From Gemmatimonadota bacterium (GTDB taxonomy: Bacteria > Gemmatimonadota > Gemmatimonadetes > Longimicrobiales > Gaopeijiaceae), in the NCBI GenBank assembly GCA_040882465.1, contig JBBEBG010000026.1, positions 1-46,507 of the forward strand: 46,507 nucleotides of DNA, written 5' to 3'. This document shows positions 15,282 to 24,094 of the stretch, piece after piece; the stretch's first letter is position 1; each line of letters starts with the position of its first letter. The position numbers were made by a program, and so were the translations under genes. A model generated the notes under the pieces. The model was not told where the DNA came from. It ran no database searches and saw only the letters and a program-made list of their open reading frames with translations.

Positions 15282-16204
15282 CGGAAGCGGGAGGCGGAGG
15301 GTTCCGCAGGCATTGGTTCCGTTATGTGACGGGTGCCCTCGCGGCGCTCGTCGTTCTCGTGACGATCCTCATCGTTTTCCGACTCGTGCTGGATTCGCGT
15401 CCCACCTGGAGCGAGTGGGGACTTGCCTTCGTCACGCGAACGGAGTGGGATCCGGTCCGGGGGGACTTCGGAGCGCTTCCCTTCATCGTGGGCACGCTTC
15501 TCACGAGCCTGATGGCGCTGGTCATTGCACTCCCGATCAGCCTCGGCATCGCGATCCTCCTGTCCGAATACGCGCCGCGGCAGCTCCGCGACCCGCTGAT
15601 CTTCGTGGTCGAGCTCCTCGCGGCGGTCCCGTCCGTCGTTTTCGGCCTCTGGGGGATCTTCGTCCTAGCCCCCCTCGTCCAGCAGCATGTCGTGCCCCTC
15701 ATCGCCTCGAGCCCACTCGGCTTCTTCCCCTTCTTCGGGGAACCCGGCCCGGGCTACAACCTGTTCACCGCCAGCCTGATCCTCGCGATCATGATCATCC
15801 CGATCATCGCCTCCCTCAGCCGCGAGGTCCTGATGGCCGTCCCCCGCGAGCAAAAGGAGGGCGCTCTCGCCCTCGGCGCGACCCGGTGGGAAGCGGTGCG
15901 CCACGTGGTCCTCGCCTATGGGCGACCGGGGATCTTCAGCGCCGCCGTGCTCGGGCTCGGGCGTGCGCTGGGCGAGACGATGGCCACGACGATGACGATC
16001 GGGAACAGTCTCGGATTGACCTTCGACTACTTCCAGCCCGGGAACTCGATGACGGCCATCATCGCGAACGAGCTCCGCGAAGCCGCATCGCGCCTGCACG
16101 TGAGCTCGCTCGTCGCGATCGGCCTCATCCTCTTCGCCGTCTCGTTCCTCTTGAACACGATGGGACGGTTGATCCTCATGCGGGTTCAGGCGAGAGGCGT
16201 ATGA
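15278..16204 (+). CDS. pstC: Phosphate ABC transporter permease PstC
   Basis: A 308-residue permease with six transmembrane helices (about residues 12-34, 70-97, 112-136, 160-183, 225-250 and 272-298). The EAA-type coupling loop contains REQKEGALALGATRWEAVRHVVL, and AVPSVVFGLWG and ALGETMATTMTIGNS are typical PstC segments. It pairs with PstA to form the phosphate channel. GTG 15278 overlaps the pstS stop (GTGA), and its own stop overlaps pstA, so translation is coupled along the operon. Confidence 0.95.
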   Translation: MTEAGGGGFRRHWFRYVTGALAALVVLVTILIVFRLVLDSRPTWSEWGLAFVTRTEWDPVRGDFGALPFIVGTLLTSLMALVIALPISLGIAILLSEYAPRQLRDPLIFVVELLAAVPSVVFGLWGIFVLAPLVQQHVVPLIASSPLGFFPFFGEPGPGYNLFTASLILAIMIIPIIASLSREVLMAVPREQKEGALALGATRWEAVRHVVLAYGRPGIFSAAVLGLGRALGETMATTMTIGNSLGLTFDYFQPGNSMTAIIANELREAASRLHVSSLVAIGLILFAVSFLLNTMGRLILMRVQARGV

Positions 16205-17088
16205 GCTCGCACCCCATTGCCGCGGCCGAGTCCATGCCGACGCGCCTGCGGCTCCGACTCCTTCGGGACCACATCCTCGTCGCCCTCTGTATCGCGGCCC
16301 TCCTCTGCGCCGTGGTCCCTCTCGTGTGGGTCCTCTGGGAAGTCATCGCTGTCGGCGCCGCGCATATCTCGTTCGAATTCCTGACGGCCCTTCCCGCTCC
16401 CCCGACGGTCGGAGGCGGGGGCTGGGGCAACGCGATTGTGGGATCGGTCGTCGTCGTGGGGATGGCCATGCTGATTGGCGTCCCCGTGGGAGTCGGGACC
16501 GGGATTTACATGAGCGAGTTCGGAAACAACGCCCTCGGAAGAAGTGCGCGTTTCCTTTCCGAAGTGATGGCGGGGATTCCCTCAATCATCGCCGGCATTG
16601 TCGCATACGGTCTCATCGTGGTGACCATGGGACGGTTCAGCGCCATGTCGGGCGGTGTCGCGCTCGCGGTCCTCTTTATCCCGGTGGTCGCGATCACGAC
16701 GCAGGAAGCGCTCCGGCTCGTCCCGGTGGACCAGCGCGAAGCCTCCTTCGCCCTCGGGGTCGCCGACGCCCCGACGACGCTTCGCGTCGTTCTCCCGGCC
16801 GCGATGGGAAATGTCCTGACCGGGATCATGCTCGCGACCGCGCGGATCGCCGGCGAAACGGCCCCCCTCCTCTTTACGGCATTCAACAGCCGCTACTGGA
16901 TGGAAGGGCTCGACCAGCCGACGGCCACGATGCCGGTGAACATCTATTCGTATGCGATCAGCCCGTTCGAGCACTGGCACGAGCAGGCCTGGGCCGGCGC
17001 CCTCGTTCTTGTGGCGATGGTGTTGCTCACGAACGTGGTGGCCCGGACATTGTGGGCGCGCCGTGCCCGCTTCATTGCCGGCCGCTGA
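16201..17088 (+). CDS. pstA: Phosphate ABC transporter permease PstA
   Basis: A 295-residue permease. Six transmembrane segments are seen after a short cytoplasmic N-terminus. [36 protein letters not shown] (EAA coupling loop) and [17 protein letters not shown] are the PstA hallmarks. The late loop [14 protein letters not shown] is also typical. ATG 16201 overlaps the pstC stop (ATGA). With PstC it forms the membrane channel energised by PstB. Confidence 0.95.
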   Translation: MSSHPIAAAESMPTRLRLRLLRDHILVALCIAALLCAVVPLVWVLWEVIAVGAAHISFEFLTALPAPPTVGGGGWGNAIVGSVVVVGMAMLIGVPVGVGTGIYMSEFGNNALGRSARFLSEVMAGIPSIIAGIVAYGLIVVTMGRFSAMSGGVALAVLFIPVVAITTQEALRLVPVDQREASFALGVADAPTTLRVVLPAAMGNVLTGIMLATARIAGETAPLLFTAFNSRYWMEGLDQPTATMPVNIYSYAISPFEHWHEQAWAGALVLVAMVLLTNVVARTLWARRARFIAGR

Positions 17089-17116
17089 TCCGCCGGAAAA
17101 AAGGGAGAATCGAGCC

Positions 17117-17875
17117 GTGGCCGAGGCCATCACCACACGTTCGCTGAGCGTCTCCTTCGGGGGACGCCCGGCAGTGAACAACGTGGATATGAGCATCGCG
17201 GCGAGAAACGTCACCGCCATCATCGGTCCGAGCGGATGTGGGAAGACGACCTTCCTGCGCTCGATCAACCGGATGCATGACTACGCCCCCACTGCCCGCG
17301 TCACGGGGAGCGTTTTTCTCGGAGACCAGGACATCTACGCGAACGGGATGGATCCGGTGCAACTCCGGACCAAGGTCGGGATGGTCTTCCAGCGGCCGAA
17401 TCCATTCCCCACGATGAGCATCCGAGACAACATTCTCTTCGCACCGAAGCGGCACGGAATCGTGAAGGGCCCCGAGATGGACGCGATGGTCGAGCGAGTC
17501 CTTCGGCATGCGGCTCTTTGGGACGAGGTGAAGGACCGCCTCCACCACAGCGCGACGAGCCTCTCCGGGGGGCAACAGCAGCGCCTCTGCATCGCTCGGG
17601 CGCTCGCAGTTCGTCCCCAGGTGCTCCTCATGGACGAGCCGGCGAGCGCCCTCGATCCGACCGCGACGCAGAAAATCGAAGACCTGATCTACGAGCTGAA
17701 GCAGGACTACACGATCGTGATCGTGACGCATAACATGCAGCAGGCGGCGCGTGTCTCCGACTTCACGGCCTTTTTCTACCTCGGCGAGCTCGTGGAATTC
17801 GGGGAGACGAATTCCCTCTTTACGAATCCACGCGAGGAGCGGACCGAAGCCTACATCACGGGGAGATTTGGATGA
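17117..17875 (+). CDS. pstB: Phosphate ABC transporter ATPase PstB
   Basis: A 252-residue ATPase. Walker [10 protein letters not shown] is at residues 37-45, the Q-loop [13 protein letters not shown] follows (the NPFP segment is diagnostic of PstB), the signature LSGGQQQR is at 149-156, Walker B LLMDEP is at 170-175, and the switch His lies in VTHNMQQA. The start GTG 17117 has GGGAG nine bases upstream. Its length matches the family. Its stop overlaps phoU (ATGA). Confidence 0.96.
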   Translation: MAEAITTRSLSVSFGGRPAVNNVDMSIAARNVTAIIGPSGCGKTTFLRSINRMHDYAPTARVTGSVFLGDQDIYANGMDPVQLRTKVGMVFQRPNPFPTMSIRDNILFAPKRHGIVKGPEMDAMVERVLRHAALWDEVKDRLHHSATSLSGGQQQRLCIARALAVRPQVLLMDEPASALDPTATQKIEDLIYELKQDYTIVIVTHNMQQAARVSDFTAFFYLGELVEFGETNSLFTNPREERTEAYITGRFG

Positions 17876-18603
17876 GCCCTACCAGCGGCGCCCGCCACCT
17901 TTCCGACGACCTCGAGACCCTCAAGGCCCGGCTCCTGGAGATGTCGGTCATGGTCGAGGACCTCCTTCGCATCGCGGTGGAGTCCCTCGCCGAACGCGAC
18001 GAGGTCAAGGCGCGCAGCGTGGAAGAGGGAGACCGGTCGGTGGACGCGATCGAGCTCGAGCTCGACGAGGCCTCGATCAATATGCTCGCGCTCCATCAGC
18101 CTGTGGCTCGGGACCTTCGCCTGATCACGATGGCGATGCGGATCTCGAGCGACCTCGAGCGGATCGGGGATCACGCGGTCAATGTCGCTCAGGCGGTGAA
18201 ACATGTCGGGAAATATCCAACCCTTGGGCGATTTCCCGAGCTCGGCGAAATGGCGCGCCTGACGCGCCAGATGCTGACGGACGCCCTGGACGCCTTCACG
18301 CGGGGAGACGCGGCCCTCGCCAGAGACGTGCGCCGCCGTGACGACCGGGTGGATGCGCTTCAGGATTCGCTGATCCGGATCCTCCTCACGCACATGATGG
18401 AAGATCCCCGCCGAATCGGTTCCGCGATCTCGCTCCTCCTGGTGAGTCGCAACCTCGAACGGGTGGCCGATCTCGCGACGAACATCTCCGAGGACGTCGT
18501 CTTCATGGTGGAGGGGCGCTTCATTAAACACGGGGGACCGGCCGCCGCCGGAAAAGACGCGGCAGATCAGAGCCCACCCGTGGCGGAAGGTCCGGTAAGC
18601 TGA
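17872..18603 (+). CDS. phoU: Phosphate signalling complex protein PhoU
   Basis: A 243-residue protein with two three-helix PhoU repeats. The metal-binding motifs are [23 protein letters not shown] with [15 protein letters not shown] in the first repeat and [17 protein letters not shown] in the second. PhoU links the Pst transporter to PhoR and prevents Pho activation when phosphate is ample. Its ATG overlaps the pstB stop. A basic and polar C-terminal tail after residue 220 is unconserved. It is the last gene of the operon, tail-to-tail with a second PhoB-like regulator. Confidence 0.95.
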   Translation: MSPTSGARHLSDDLETLKARLLEMSVMVEDLLRIAVESLAERDEVKARSVEEGDRSVDAIELELDEASINMLALHQPVARDLRLITMAMRISSDLERIGDHAVNVAQAVKHVGKYPTLGRFPELGEMARLTRQMLTDALDAFTRGDAALARDVRRRDDRVDALQDSLIRILLTHMMEDPRRIGSAISLLLVSRNLERVADLATNISEDVVFMVEGRFIKHGGPAAAGKDAADQSPPVAEGPVS

Positions 18604-18652
18604 CGGGACGCCGGACGCGAAACCGCCGTATAGGCCCGAGCGGCCTCACGGC

Positions 18653-19426
18653 TCAGTCGGGAAGCGCGGCCCCGGGCACCCTCAGGCGGTAACCGAACCC
18701 CCGGACGGTTTCGACGCAGTTCCCCATCTCGCCCAGCTTGGCCCGGAGTCGGTGGATGTGCATGTCCACCGTTCTCGTCTGAAGGCGTTCCGCCACGGTC
18801 GAATTCACATCCCAAACCCGCTCGAGGAGCCGACGCCGACTCTGCGTTCGTCCGCGTCCCTCCATCAGGGTGCGGAGGAGACGAAACTCGGTCGGAGTGA
18901 GGTCGAGCCCCTCGCCGTGTATCGTGACGCCGTGGGCCACGTCGTCGAGGACCAGCGGTCCTATCCCCAGGAGCCGCCCGCCCGACTCGCCCCCCCCCAG
19001 CTCCGACCTCCGCAGAATGGAACGCACCCGGAGCACCAGCTCGCGGGGGGAGAATGGCTTCGTGAGGTAGTCGTCGGCACCGAGCTCGAGCCCCTGGATC
19101 CGGTCTTCCTCTCCGCGTTTGGCGGTGAGGATGAGGACGGGGAGGAGGCGGGTGTTCAACTCGGTCCGGAGCGTGCGTAGGATCTCGTCCCCTGACATCC
19201 CAGGGAGCATGCGGTCGAGCACGACCAGGTCGGGAACTTCCCGGCCGATCGCCGCGAGCGCCTCCGCACCGGTCAGCGCCGTCTCTACGCGGAAACCCTC
19301 CCGGGTGAGCTGATAGGCGACGAGCGCGGCGATGTCGGGCTCGTCTTCCACGACGAGCACTCGCGCGGAGGAATGAACCCCGGAGCTTCTCGCTTCGGTC
19401 ACTGCCCTGGCGGTCACGTCGAACAT
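18653..19426 (-). CDS. Second PhoB-like response regulator (orphan)
   Basis: A 257-residue OmpR/PhoB-type regulator. The receiver has acidic residues near 28-31 (VVEDEPDIAAL), phospho-Asp71 (VVLDRMLPGMSG) and Lys123 (TKPFSP). The winged-helix domain ends with TRTVDMHIHRLRAKLGE and VRGFGYRL, close to the PhoB at 10401. No histidine kinase is adjacent, so it may share PhoR or be controlled otherwise. The N-terminal extension of about 20 residues is unusual. AGGAG abuts ATG 19426, so an in-frame GTG at 19417, with better spacing, may be the true start. It is divergent from the TonB receptor and convergent with phoU. Confidence 0.85.
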   Translation of the reverse strand: MFDVTARAVTEARSSGVHSSARVLVVEDEPDIAALVAYQLTREGFRVETALTGAEALAAIGREVPDLVVLDRMLPGMSGDEILRTLRTELNTRLLPVLILTAKRGEEDRIQGLELGADDYLTKPFSPRELVLRVRSILRRSELGGGESGGRLLGIGPLVLDDVAHGVTIHGEGLDLTPTEFRLLRTLMEGRGRTQSRRRLLERVWDVNSTVAERLQTRTVDMHIHRLRAKLGEMGNCVETVRGFGYRLRVPGAALPD

Positions 19427-19530
19427 CTCCTGGACTCCGTCTACGGTGCGGGGCGGAAGCAGGGATCCATCCCGGTTTCACCGGTGACGCCCCGTGTCAC
19501 CTGCCGCGTCATCGTACGGTAGGGCGCTCC

Positions 19531-19570
19531 CGTAACGGTGGCGGAAAGTCCAGGTCACAAGCTCGTAACT
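19531..19570 (-). promoter_or_regulatory. Candidate Pho box facing the second phoB-like gene
   Basis: Heptamers CGTAACG (19531), CGGAAAG (19542), GGTCACA (19553) and CGTAACT (19564) are in an 11-bp register. The outer two are reverse complements of the CGTTACn heptamer seen at the other sites. They lie about 105-145 bases upstream of the regulator start on the minus strand. Confidence 0.4.
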
Positions 19571-19597
19571 CACGCTCCGTGCCGGGTGTCACGGCAA

Positions 19598-19626
19598 CGT
19601 GATTCGGGCACTACACAACCGTTACA
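19598..19626 (+). promoter_or_regulatory. Candidate Pho box facing the TonB receptor gene
   Basis: CGTGATT (19598), CACTACA (19609) and CGTTACA (19620) are spaced exactly 11 bases apart. The last is identical to the heptamer at the porin gene, and the middle one matches it at five of seven bases. The box ends 108 bases before the receptor start. This divergent region of 308 bases also contains GTGTCAC (about 19586-19592) and CTGTGACAG (19642-19650). Confidence 0.45.
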
Positions 19627-19734
19627 CGAGCGCCCGTGGGACTGTGACAGTGCCCCCAGATCTTCCTTCCCTCGGCATGGAGGACTCCACGTCGGTCGCG
19701 TGGAGCAGCGAAGAAACCAGAGGGAGCCAGCCAA

Positions 19735-22482
19735 ATGAAGCTTTTCACGCGATTAGCCTCGATCACTTTCGCCCTGGCGCTGACGGTGACTCACGCCGCG
19801 GCAGTCCAAGCGCAACAAGAAGGCCCCGCTCGTGGCCGGATCATGGGACAGGTCAAGAGCCAAGAGACCGGCGCCTCGTTGTCCGGCGCGCAAATCCAGA
19901 TCGAGGGCTCACCGAGAGGGACGCTCTCGGGGATTGAAGGGCGGTATCAGATGGACGACCTCCCGGTCGGCCCCCTCTCTCTCCGGGTCACCTATCTCGG
20001 ATACGCCGCCAAGGTGATTTCCGGGGTCGAGATCGTGGCGGGCCAGACCGCTCGGCTCGACGTGACGCTCGAGCGGCAGGCGGTTGAGATGGCTGCGATC
20101 ACCGTGACGGCCCAGCAGGAGCGGGGGAGCTCGGTGACCCTGATCGGGGCGCAGCGGAGCGCCATCTCGCTGGTGAGCGCGATCTCCGCGGAGCAGATCG
20201 GCCGGTCCCCGGATGGGGACGCGGCCGCGGCGATGCAGCGGGTCAGCGGCGTGACGGTGCAGGACGGGAAGTTCGTGCAGGTTCGCGGAATGGGTCAGCG
20301 GTATACCACCAGCTCGCTCAACGGATTGCGAATTCCGAGTCCGGATCCCGAGCGGAAGACGGTCCCTCTCGATCTCTTCCCCTCCGGCCTGATTCAATCC
20401 ATCTCCACGAGCAAGACCTTCACGCCCGATCAGCCGGGCGACTTCTCGGGTGGATCCGTGGACATTCGGACACCCGACTTCCCCACGCGCCGCACGTATT
20501 CCCTCTCGATCGGAAGCGGATATCACCCGGACGTGGTGGGAAACACCCTCCTCGTGGCGCCGTCGGCCGGAACCGAATGGCTGGCGTCGGGCGCGAACGC
20601 GAGATCCCTCCCGGCCGCCGCGCGCAATTTCTCGGGCACGGAAACGAGGGGGCCCGAAGTCAACTCCATCGTCAACTCCTTCCGGAACGCATGGAGCGTC
20701 AGGGAAAAATCCGGACGGCTTCCGGCATCTCTTTCGGCTTCGATCGGCGGCTCGGGGGACTTCATGGGCCGGACGATCGGCTACCTGGGCTCGGCGAGTT
20801 ACTCGAACAGCCAGGAAGTGAAGCTCGAGCAACGCCGTGCTCGCTGGGCCGCAGGCGACTCGGAGGTGGACCGATACGACGGCGAAGCAAGCGCAGGCAC
20901 GGTGTCCATGGGCGCTCTCCTCAATCTCAGCCTCCTCTTCGGTTCCCACTCGCAGGTCCACCTGAACAACACGATGAGTCGGAGCGCCGACGACCAGGCG
21001 CGGCGCGAGATCGGTTTCGATGAGAACTCCGCCTCGACCGTTCAGGTCGAGCGGCTCTCCTACGTCGAGCGGACGGTGCGATCCCACCAGCTCCAGGGAG
21101 AGCACCAACTCGGGCTCCGACATCGCCTGGACTGGTTGGTCTCGAACTCCGCGGTGTCCAGGTCGGAGCCGGATCGCTCGGAATTCGTGACCTGGCTCGA
21201 CCCTGAACAGCCGATCTGGCTCAAGAACTTCGAGGGCGCGGTGCGCACCTTCGGTTCCCTCGACGAATCGGCCTTGGAGGGATCGGCGCGTTACGCGTTC
21301 ACGTTCGGAGGCAATCCGGGGCAGCCGAACCGAATCAACATAGGCGTCGGACACCGCCGGGTCGGGAGGGACGCGGAGAGCATCGGCTTTCGGATCCAGC
21401 CCTTCTTCTGGTCGCCGAGCGATGAGCGGTGGCAGATGGCGCCGGAAGAGATCTTCGACGGCCGCTTCGCTCAGGAAGGAGACTCGATTTTCATCCTCGC
21501 TCCGGAACAGGCGGGAGGGTCCTACGACGCGGACGATCGGCTCTATTCCGGCTTCCTGATGGGTGAGGTGAACGTCACGGAGCGACTCCGTCTGATCGGT
21601 GGAGTGCGCGTCGAGAATTACGAGCTGGACTTGAACGCCGTAAACGCGGTGGGAGTTTCCAGTGACGTCACGAGGAGCTACACGGACTTCCTGCCCGCCC
21701 TCTCCGCTCTCATCCAGCTCCCGGGTGAACAGCAAGTTCGGCTGTCGGCATCGCAAACGCTCGCTCGCCCCGAGTATCGCGAGCTCGCGCCGATCAACTA
21801 CCGGGAGGTGTTAGGTGGAGAACAGGTTCGCGGCGACGCGAATCTCGAGCGAACCCTCATCCGCAACCTGGACCTGCGGTGGGAGTGGTACCCGCGCGTC
21901 GGCGAGGTCATCTCGGTGGGTATCTTCGGGAAGTGGTTCGAGAACCCGATCGAGGAGCGATACATCGGGGGATCGGGCACGAGTACGCGAACCTTCGCGA
22001 ACGCCGAAAGCGCGGCGAACTTCGGGGTGGAGTTGGACGTCAATCGGAGCCTCGACTGGATTCATCCGGCTCTCGAGCCGCTCTCCGTGTTCGGCAACCT
22101 GACCCTGATGAAGAGTGAGGTGGACACGGGCCAGGAGGGCGAAGAGGCACGCGCCCTCGTCGGGCAGGCACCCTACGTGGTGAACTCGGGGCTCACCTAC
22201 TTCAATGCCCTTCGAGGCCTCAGCGCCACGGTCCTTTTCAACGTCGTGGGCGACCGAGTCCTGAACGCCCGTGCGGTAGGGGCAACCTACGAGGACGTGG
22301 TCGAGCGTCCTCGCCCTCTCGTGGACCTCTCGTTTCGGTTTCCGGTGATCGGAGCCGCCTCGGGAAAGCTGGACCTCAAGAACATCCTCGACTCCCCGTA
22401 TGAGGTCCTCCAGGGACCCATCGTACGAGACTATCACCGGAGTGGGCGCAGCGTCTCCTTCGGACTCTCGTGGCAGTGGTAA
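19735..22482 (+). CDS. TonB-dependent outer-membrane receptor with N-terminal regulatory-like domain
   Basis: A 915-residue receptor. A signal peptide (about 1-26) is followed by a CarboxypepD_reg-like beta-sandwich (about 36-115; GRIMGQVKSQETGASLSGA to LRVTYLGYAAK). A TonB-box-like AAITVTAQ precedes the plug (QRVSGVTVQDGKFVQVRGMGQRYT, about 165-260) and a 22-strand-type barrel ending in VSFGLSWQW, an aromatic C-terminus required for BAM assembly. It should import a scarce large substrate using TonB energy. No SusD partner follows; instead a beta-helix lipoprotein gene begins 49 bases downstream. ATG 19735 has GGGAG at good spacing. Position next to pst-phoU and a PhoB-like gene suggests a phosphorus-containing ligand (inference). 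Confidence 0.88.
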   Translation: MKLFTRLASITFALALTVTHAAAVQAQQEGPARGRIMGQVKSQETGASLSGAQIQIEGSPRGTLSGIEGRYQMDDLPVGPLSLRVTYLGYAAKVISGVEIVAGQTARLDVTLERQAVEMAAITVTAQQERGSSVTLIGAQRSAISLVSAISAEQIGRSPDGDAAAAMQRVSGVTVQDGKFVQVRGMGQRYTTSSLNGLRIPSPDPERKTVPLDLFPSGLIQSISTSKTFTPDQPGDFSGGSVDIRTPDFPTRRTYSLSIGSGYHPDVVGNTLLVAPSAGTEWLASGANARSLPAAARNFSGTETRGPEVNSIVNSFRNAWSVREKSGRLPASLSASIGGSGDFMGRTIGYLGSASYSNSQEVKLEQRRARWAAGDSEVDRYDGEASAGTVSMGALLNLSLLFGSHSQVHLNNTMSRSADDQARREIGFDENSASTVQVERLSYVERTVRSHQLQGEHQLGLRHRLDWLVSNSAVSRSEPDRSEFVTWLDPEQPIWLKNFEGAVRTFGSLDESALEGSARYAFTFGGNPGQPNRINIGVGHRRVGRDAESIGFRIQPFFWSPSDERWQMAPEEIFDGRFAQEGDSIFILAPEQAGGSYDADDRLYSGFLMGEVNVTERLRLIGGVRVENYELDLNAVNAVGVSSDVTRSYTDFLPALSALIQLPGEQQVRLSASQTLARPEYRELAPINYREVLGGEQVRGDANLERTLIRNLDLRWEWYPRVGEVISVGIFGKWFENPIEERYIGGSGTSTRTFANAESAANFGVELDVNRSLDWIHPALEPLSVFGNLTLMKSEVDTGQEGEEARALVGQAPYVVNSGLTYFNALRGLSATVLFNVVGDRVLNARAVGATYEDVVERPRPLVDLSFRFPVIGAASGKLDLKNILDSPYEVLQGPIVRDYHRSGRSVSFGLSWQW

Positions 22483-22531
22483 CGCGACGCATGACGCGGA
22501 CCGGAAAACTCAACCTCAGGAATGCGAGATC

Positions 22532-23983
22532 ATGAGAACCAGCGCAGGCAAGCTCGTCGGACTCTTGGCCCTCGTCACGCTTCTCGTGGCGTGCGACAGT
22601 AGCCACCCGGTGGACCCGGGACCGCCTTCTAATTGTGACCCGGGCGTCCTCTGCGAGAACGTCACCCAAAACCGCACCCTTCACGCCGACACCGTCTATA
22701 CGATCTCCGGATTCATCCAGGTCACGAACGGCGCCCAGCTGACGATCCAGGTCGGCACACGAATCGAGGGCGACTTCGATATACCCGGGTCTTCTCTATT
22801 CATCACGCGCGGATCACGGATCGTGGCCAACGGTACGGCCATGAACCCGATCGTCTTCACCTCGTCGCGCCCGGTTGGACAGCGGCGTCCGGGCGACTGG
22901 GGCGGTCTCATCCTCGTCGGGAATGGGATCATCAATCGGGGCAGCCCCTCCATCATCGAAGGCACCGGGACGAGCGAGGCGAATCCGGAACAGAATTATG
23001 CCGGGGGTACGGATAACAATGACAATTCCGGCACCCTCCGGTACGTCCGGGTCGAGTTCGCCGGTTTCCCGGCGGCCGAAAACCAGGAGCTGAACGCGCT
23101 CACGATGGCGGCGGTGGGAAGCGGCACGACGATCGAATTCGTGCAGGTTCTCCTCGGGCTGGACGACTCGTTCGAGTGGTTCGGAGGCGCCGTGAACGCA
23201 CGCAACCTCATCTCATACGAAGCCGGCGACGACCACTTCGACGCGTCCGAGGGCTACGCCGGGAACGTGCAGTACATGATCGCTTTCCAGTCCTTCCAGC
23301 CGGAACCGCGTGCGGGGATCGCCGGCGGGGTCGCGAGCGACCCGCAGGGATTTGAGAACGACGGGTGCGCGGCCGGGACCTGCAATGGTGGGAACAACAA
23401 CGAAAACGCTCAGCCCTTCACCGTGCCGGTATTTGCGAACTTCACCCTGATCGGTGCCCCGCTGGGAGCGTGGGAATCGAGCTCCGGAAATATCGGAATG
23501 ATGCTCCGCCGGGGAGTGGGCGGGCTCTACGTGAACGGTGTGGTGGCCCGTTACAGCCGCGCGGGAATCTCAATCCGGGGCGACAACACGAATCAGCGGC
23601 GGGTGGACAACCTCCTCGCCGTTCGAAACGTCTACCTGACGGAAGTGACCAGCACCTTCCAGGGCGGCCCAGCCCCCGGGTCGGGCACGGGCGCGCAGCA
23701 CTCCCTGGATCTGGGCGCCAACGCCATCGAAGCCGGGGTCGCGGCTTCACTGGGCCTTTTCATGGCCGTGCCCGCGAACACGGTGGGCGCCACGGCGGCG
23801 AACTTCGACTGGCGGCCGGCGGCTGGCTCTCCGATCGCGACGGGCGGGTTGAACAGCTTCGCCGGCCTTTCGGCGGCCCTCCAGGCAGCAGCCGCGGGCG
23901 TAGTGCCGACGACGTATCGCGGCGCCGCGGCACCCGGTGGTGACCAGTGGTGGGCCGGCTGGACCCATTACGCCCGCAACTGA
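22532..23983 (+). CDS. Beta-helix-type surface lipoprotein paired with the TonB receptor
   Basis: A 483-residue lipoprotein with lipobox TLLVAC (residues 16-21). The mature chain has repeated short strands typical of right-handed beta-helix folds: VTNGAQLTIQVGTRIEGD, SRIVANGTAMNPIVFTSS, GDWGGLILVGNG, LRYVRVEFAGF, GTTIEFVQV, DDSFEWFGGAVNARNL and GDDHFDASEGYAGNVQ. It ends with WWAGWTHYARN. Proteins with these GDWGGL / DDSFEWFGG / GDDHFD blocks are known beside TonB receptors in Bacteroidota and proteobacteria but lack a proven function. Acidic clusters could bind metal and a phosphorylated ligand. ATG 22532 (AGGA upstream) is chosen because the lipobox follows directly; the longer open frame upstream overlaps the receptor. 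Confidence 0.75.
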   Translation: MRTSAGKLVGLLALVTLLVACDSSHPVDPGPPSNCDPGVLCENVTQNRTLHADTVYTISGFIQVTNGAQLTIQVGTRIEGDFDIPGSSLFITRGSRIVANGTAMNPIVFTSSRPVGQRRPGDWGGLILVGNGIINRGSPSIIEGTGTSEANPEQNYAGGTDNNDNSGTLRYVRVEFAGFPAAENQELNALTMAAVGSGTTIEFVQVLLGLDDSFEWFGGAVNARNLISYEAGDDHFDASEGYAGNVQYMIAFQSFQPEPRAGIAGGVASDPQGFENDGCAAGTCNGGNNNENAQPFTVPVFANFTLIGAPLGAWESSSGNIGMMLRRGVGGLYVNGVVARYSRAGISIRGDNTNQRRVDNLLAVRNVYLTEVTSTFQGGPAPGSGTGAQHSLDLGANAIEAGVAASLGLFMAVPANTVGATAANFDWRPAAGSPIATGGLNSFAGLSAALQAAAAGVVPTTYRGAAAPGGDQWWAGWTHYARN

Positions 23984-23995
23984 CCGTTCAGAGCA

Positions 23996-24036
23996 CTCGG
24001 GGATCCCAGCCGCTTCGTGCGACCGGGATCCCCGAG
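23996..24036 (+). terminator. Strong hairpin after the beta-helix lipoprotein gene
   Basis: CTCGGGGATCCC (23996-24007) and GGGATCCCCGAG (24025-24036) form a perfect 12-bp stem with a 17-base loop, 12 bases after the stop codon. No T-tract follows on either strand, so it may act as a processing or 3'-protecting hairpin instead of a classical terminator. Confidence 0.5.
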
Positions 24037-24094
24037 AGGCTCACCTCTCCTATCCTGACGTCGGGAATCGACGCTCCCCTCGCTCCGCTTCGAG

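Noticed and set aside
23996-24036. Rho-independent terminator after the beta-helix gene
   Set aside because: The 12-bp stem is strong, but no T-tract follows on either strand, so it is only recorded as a hairpin with possible terminator or processing role.
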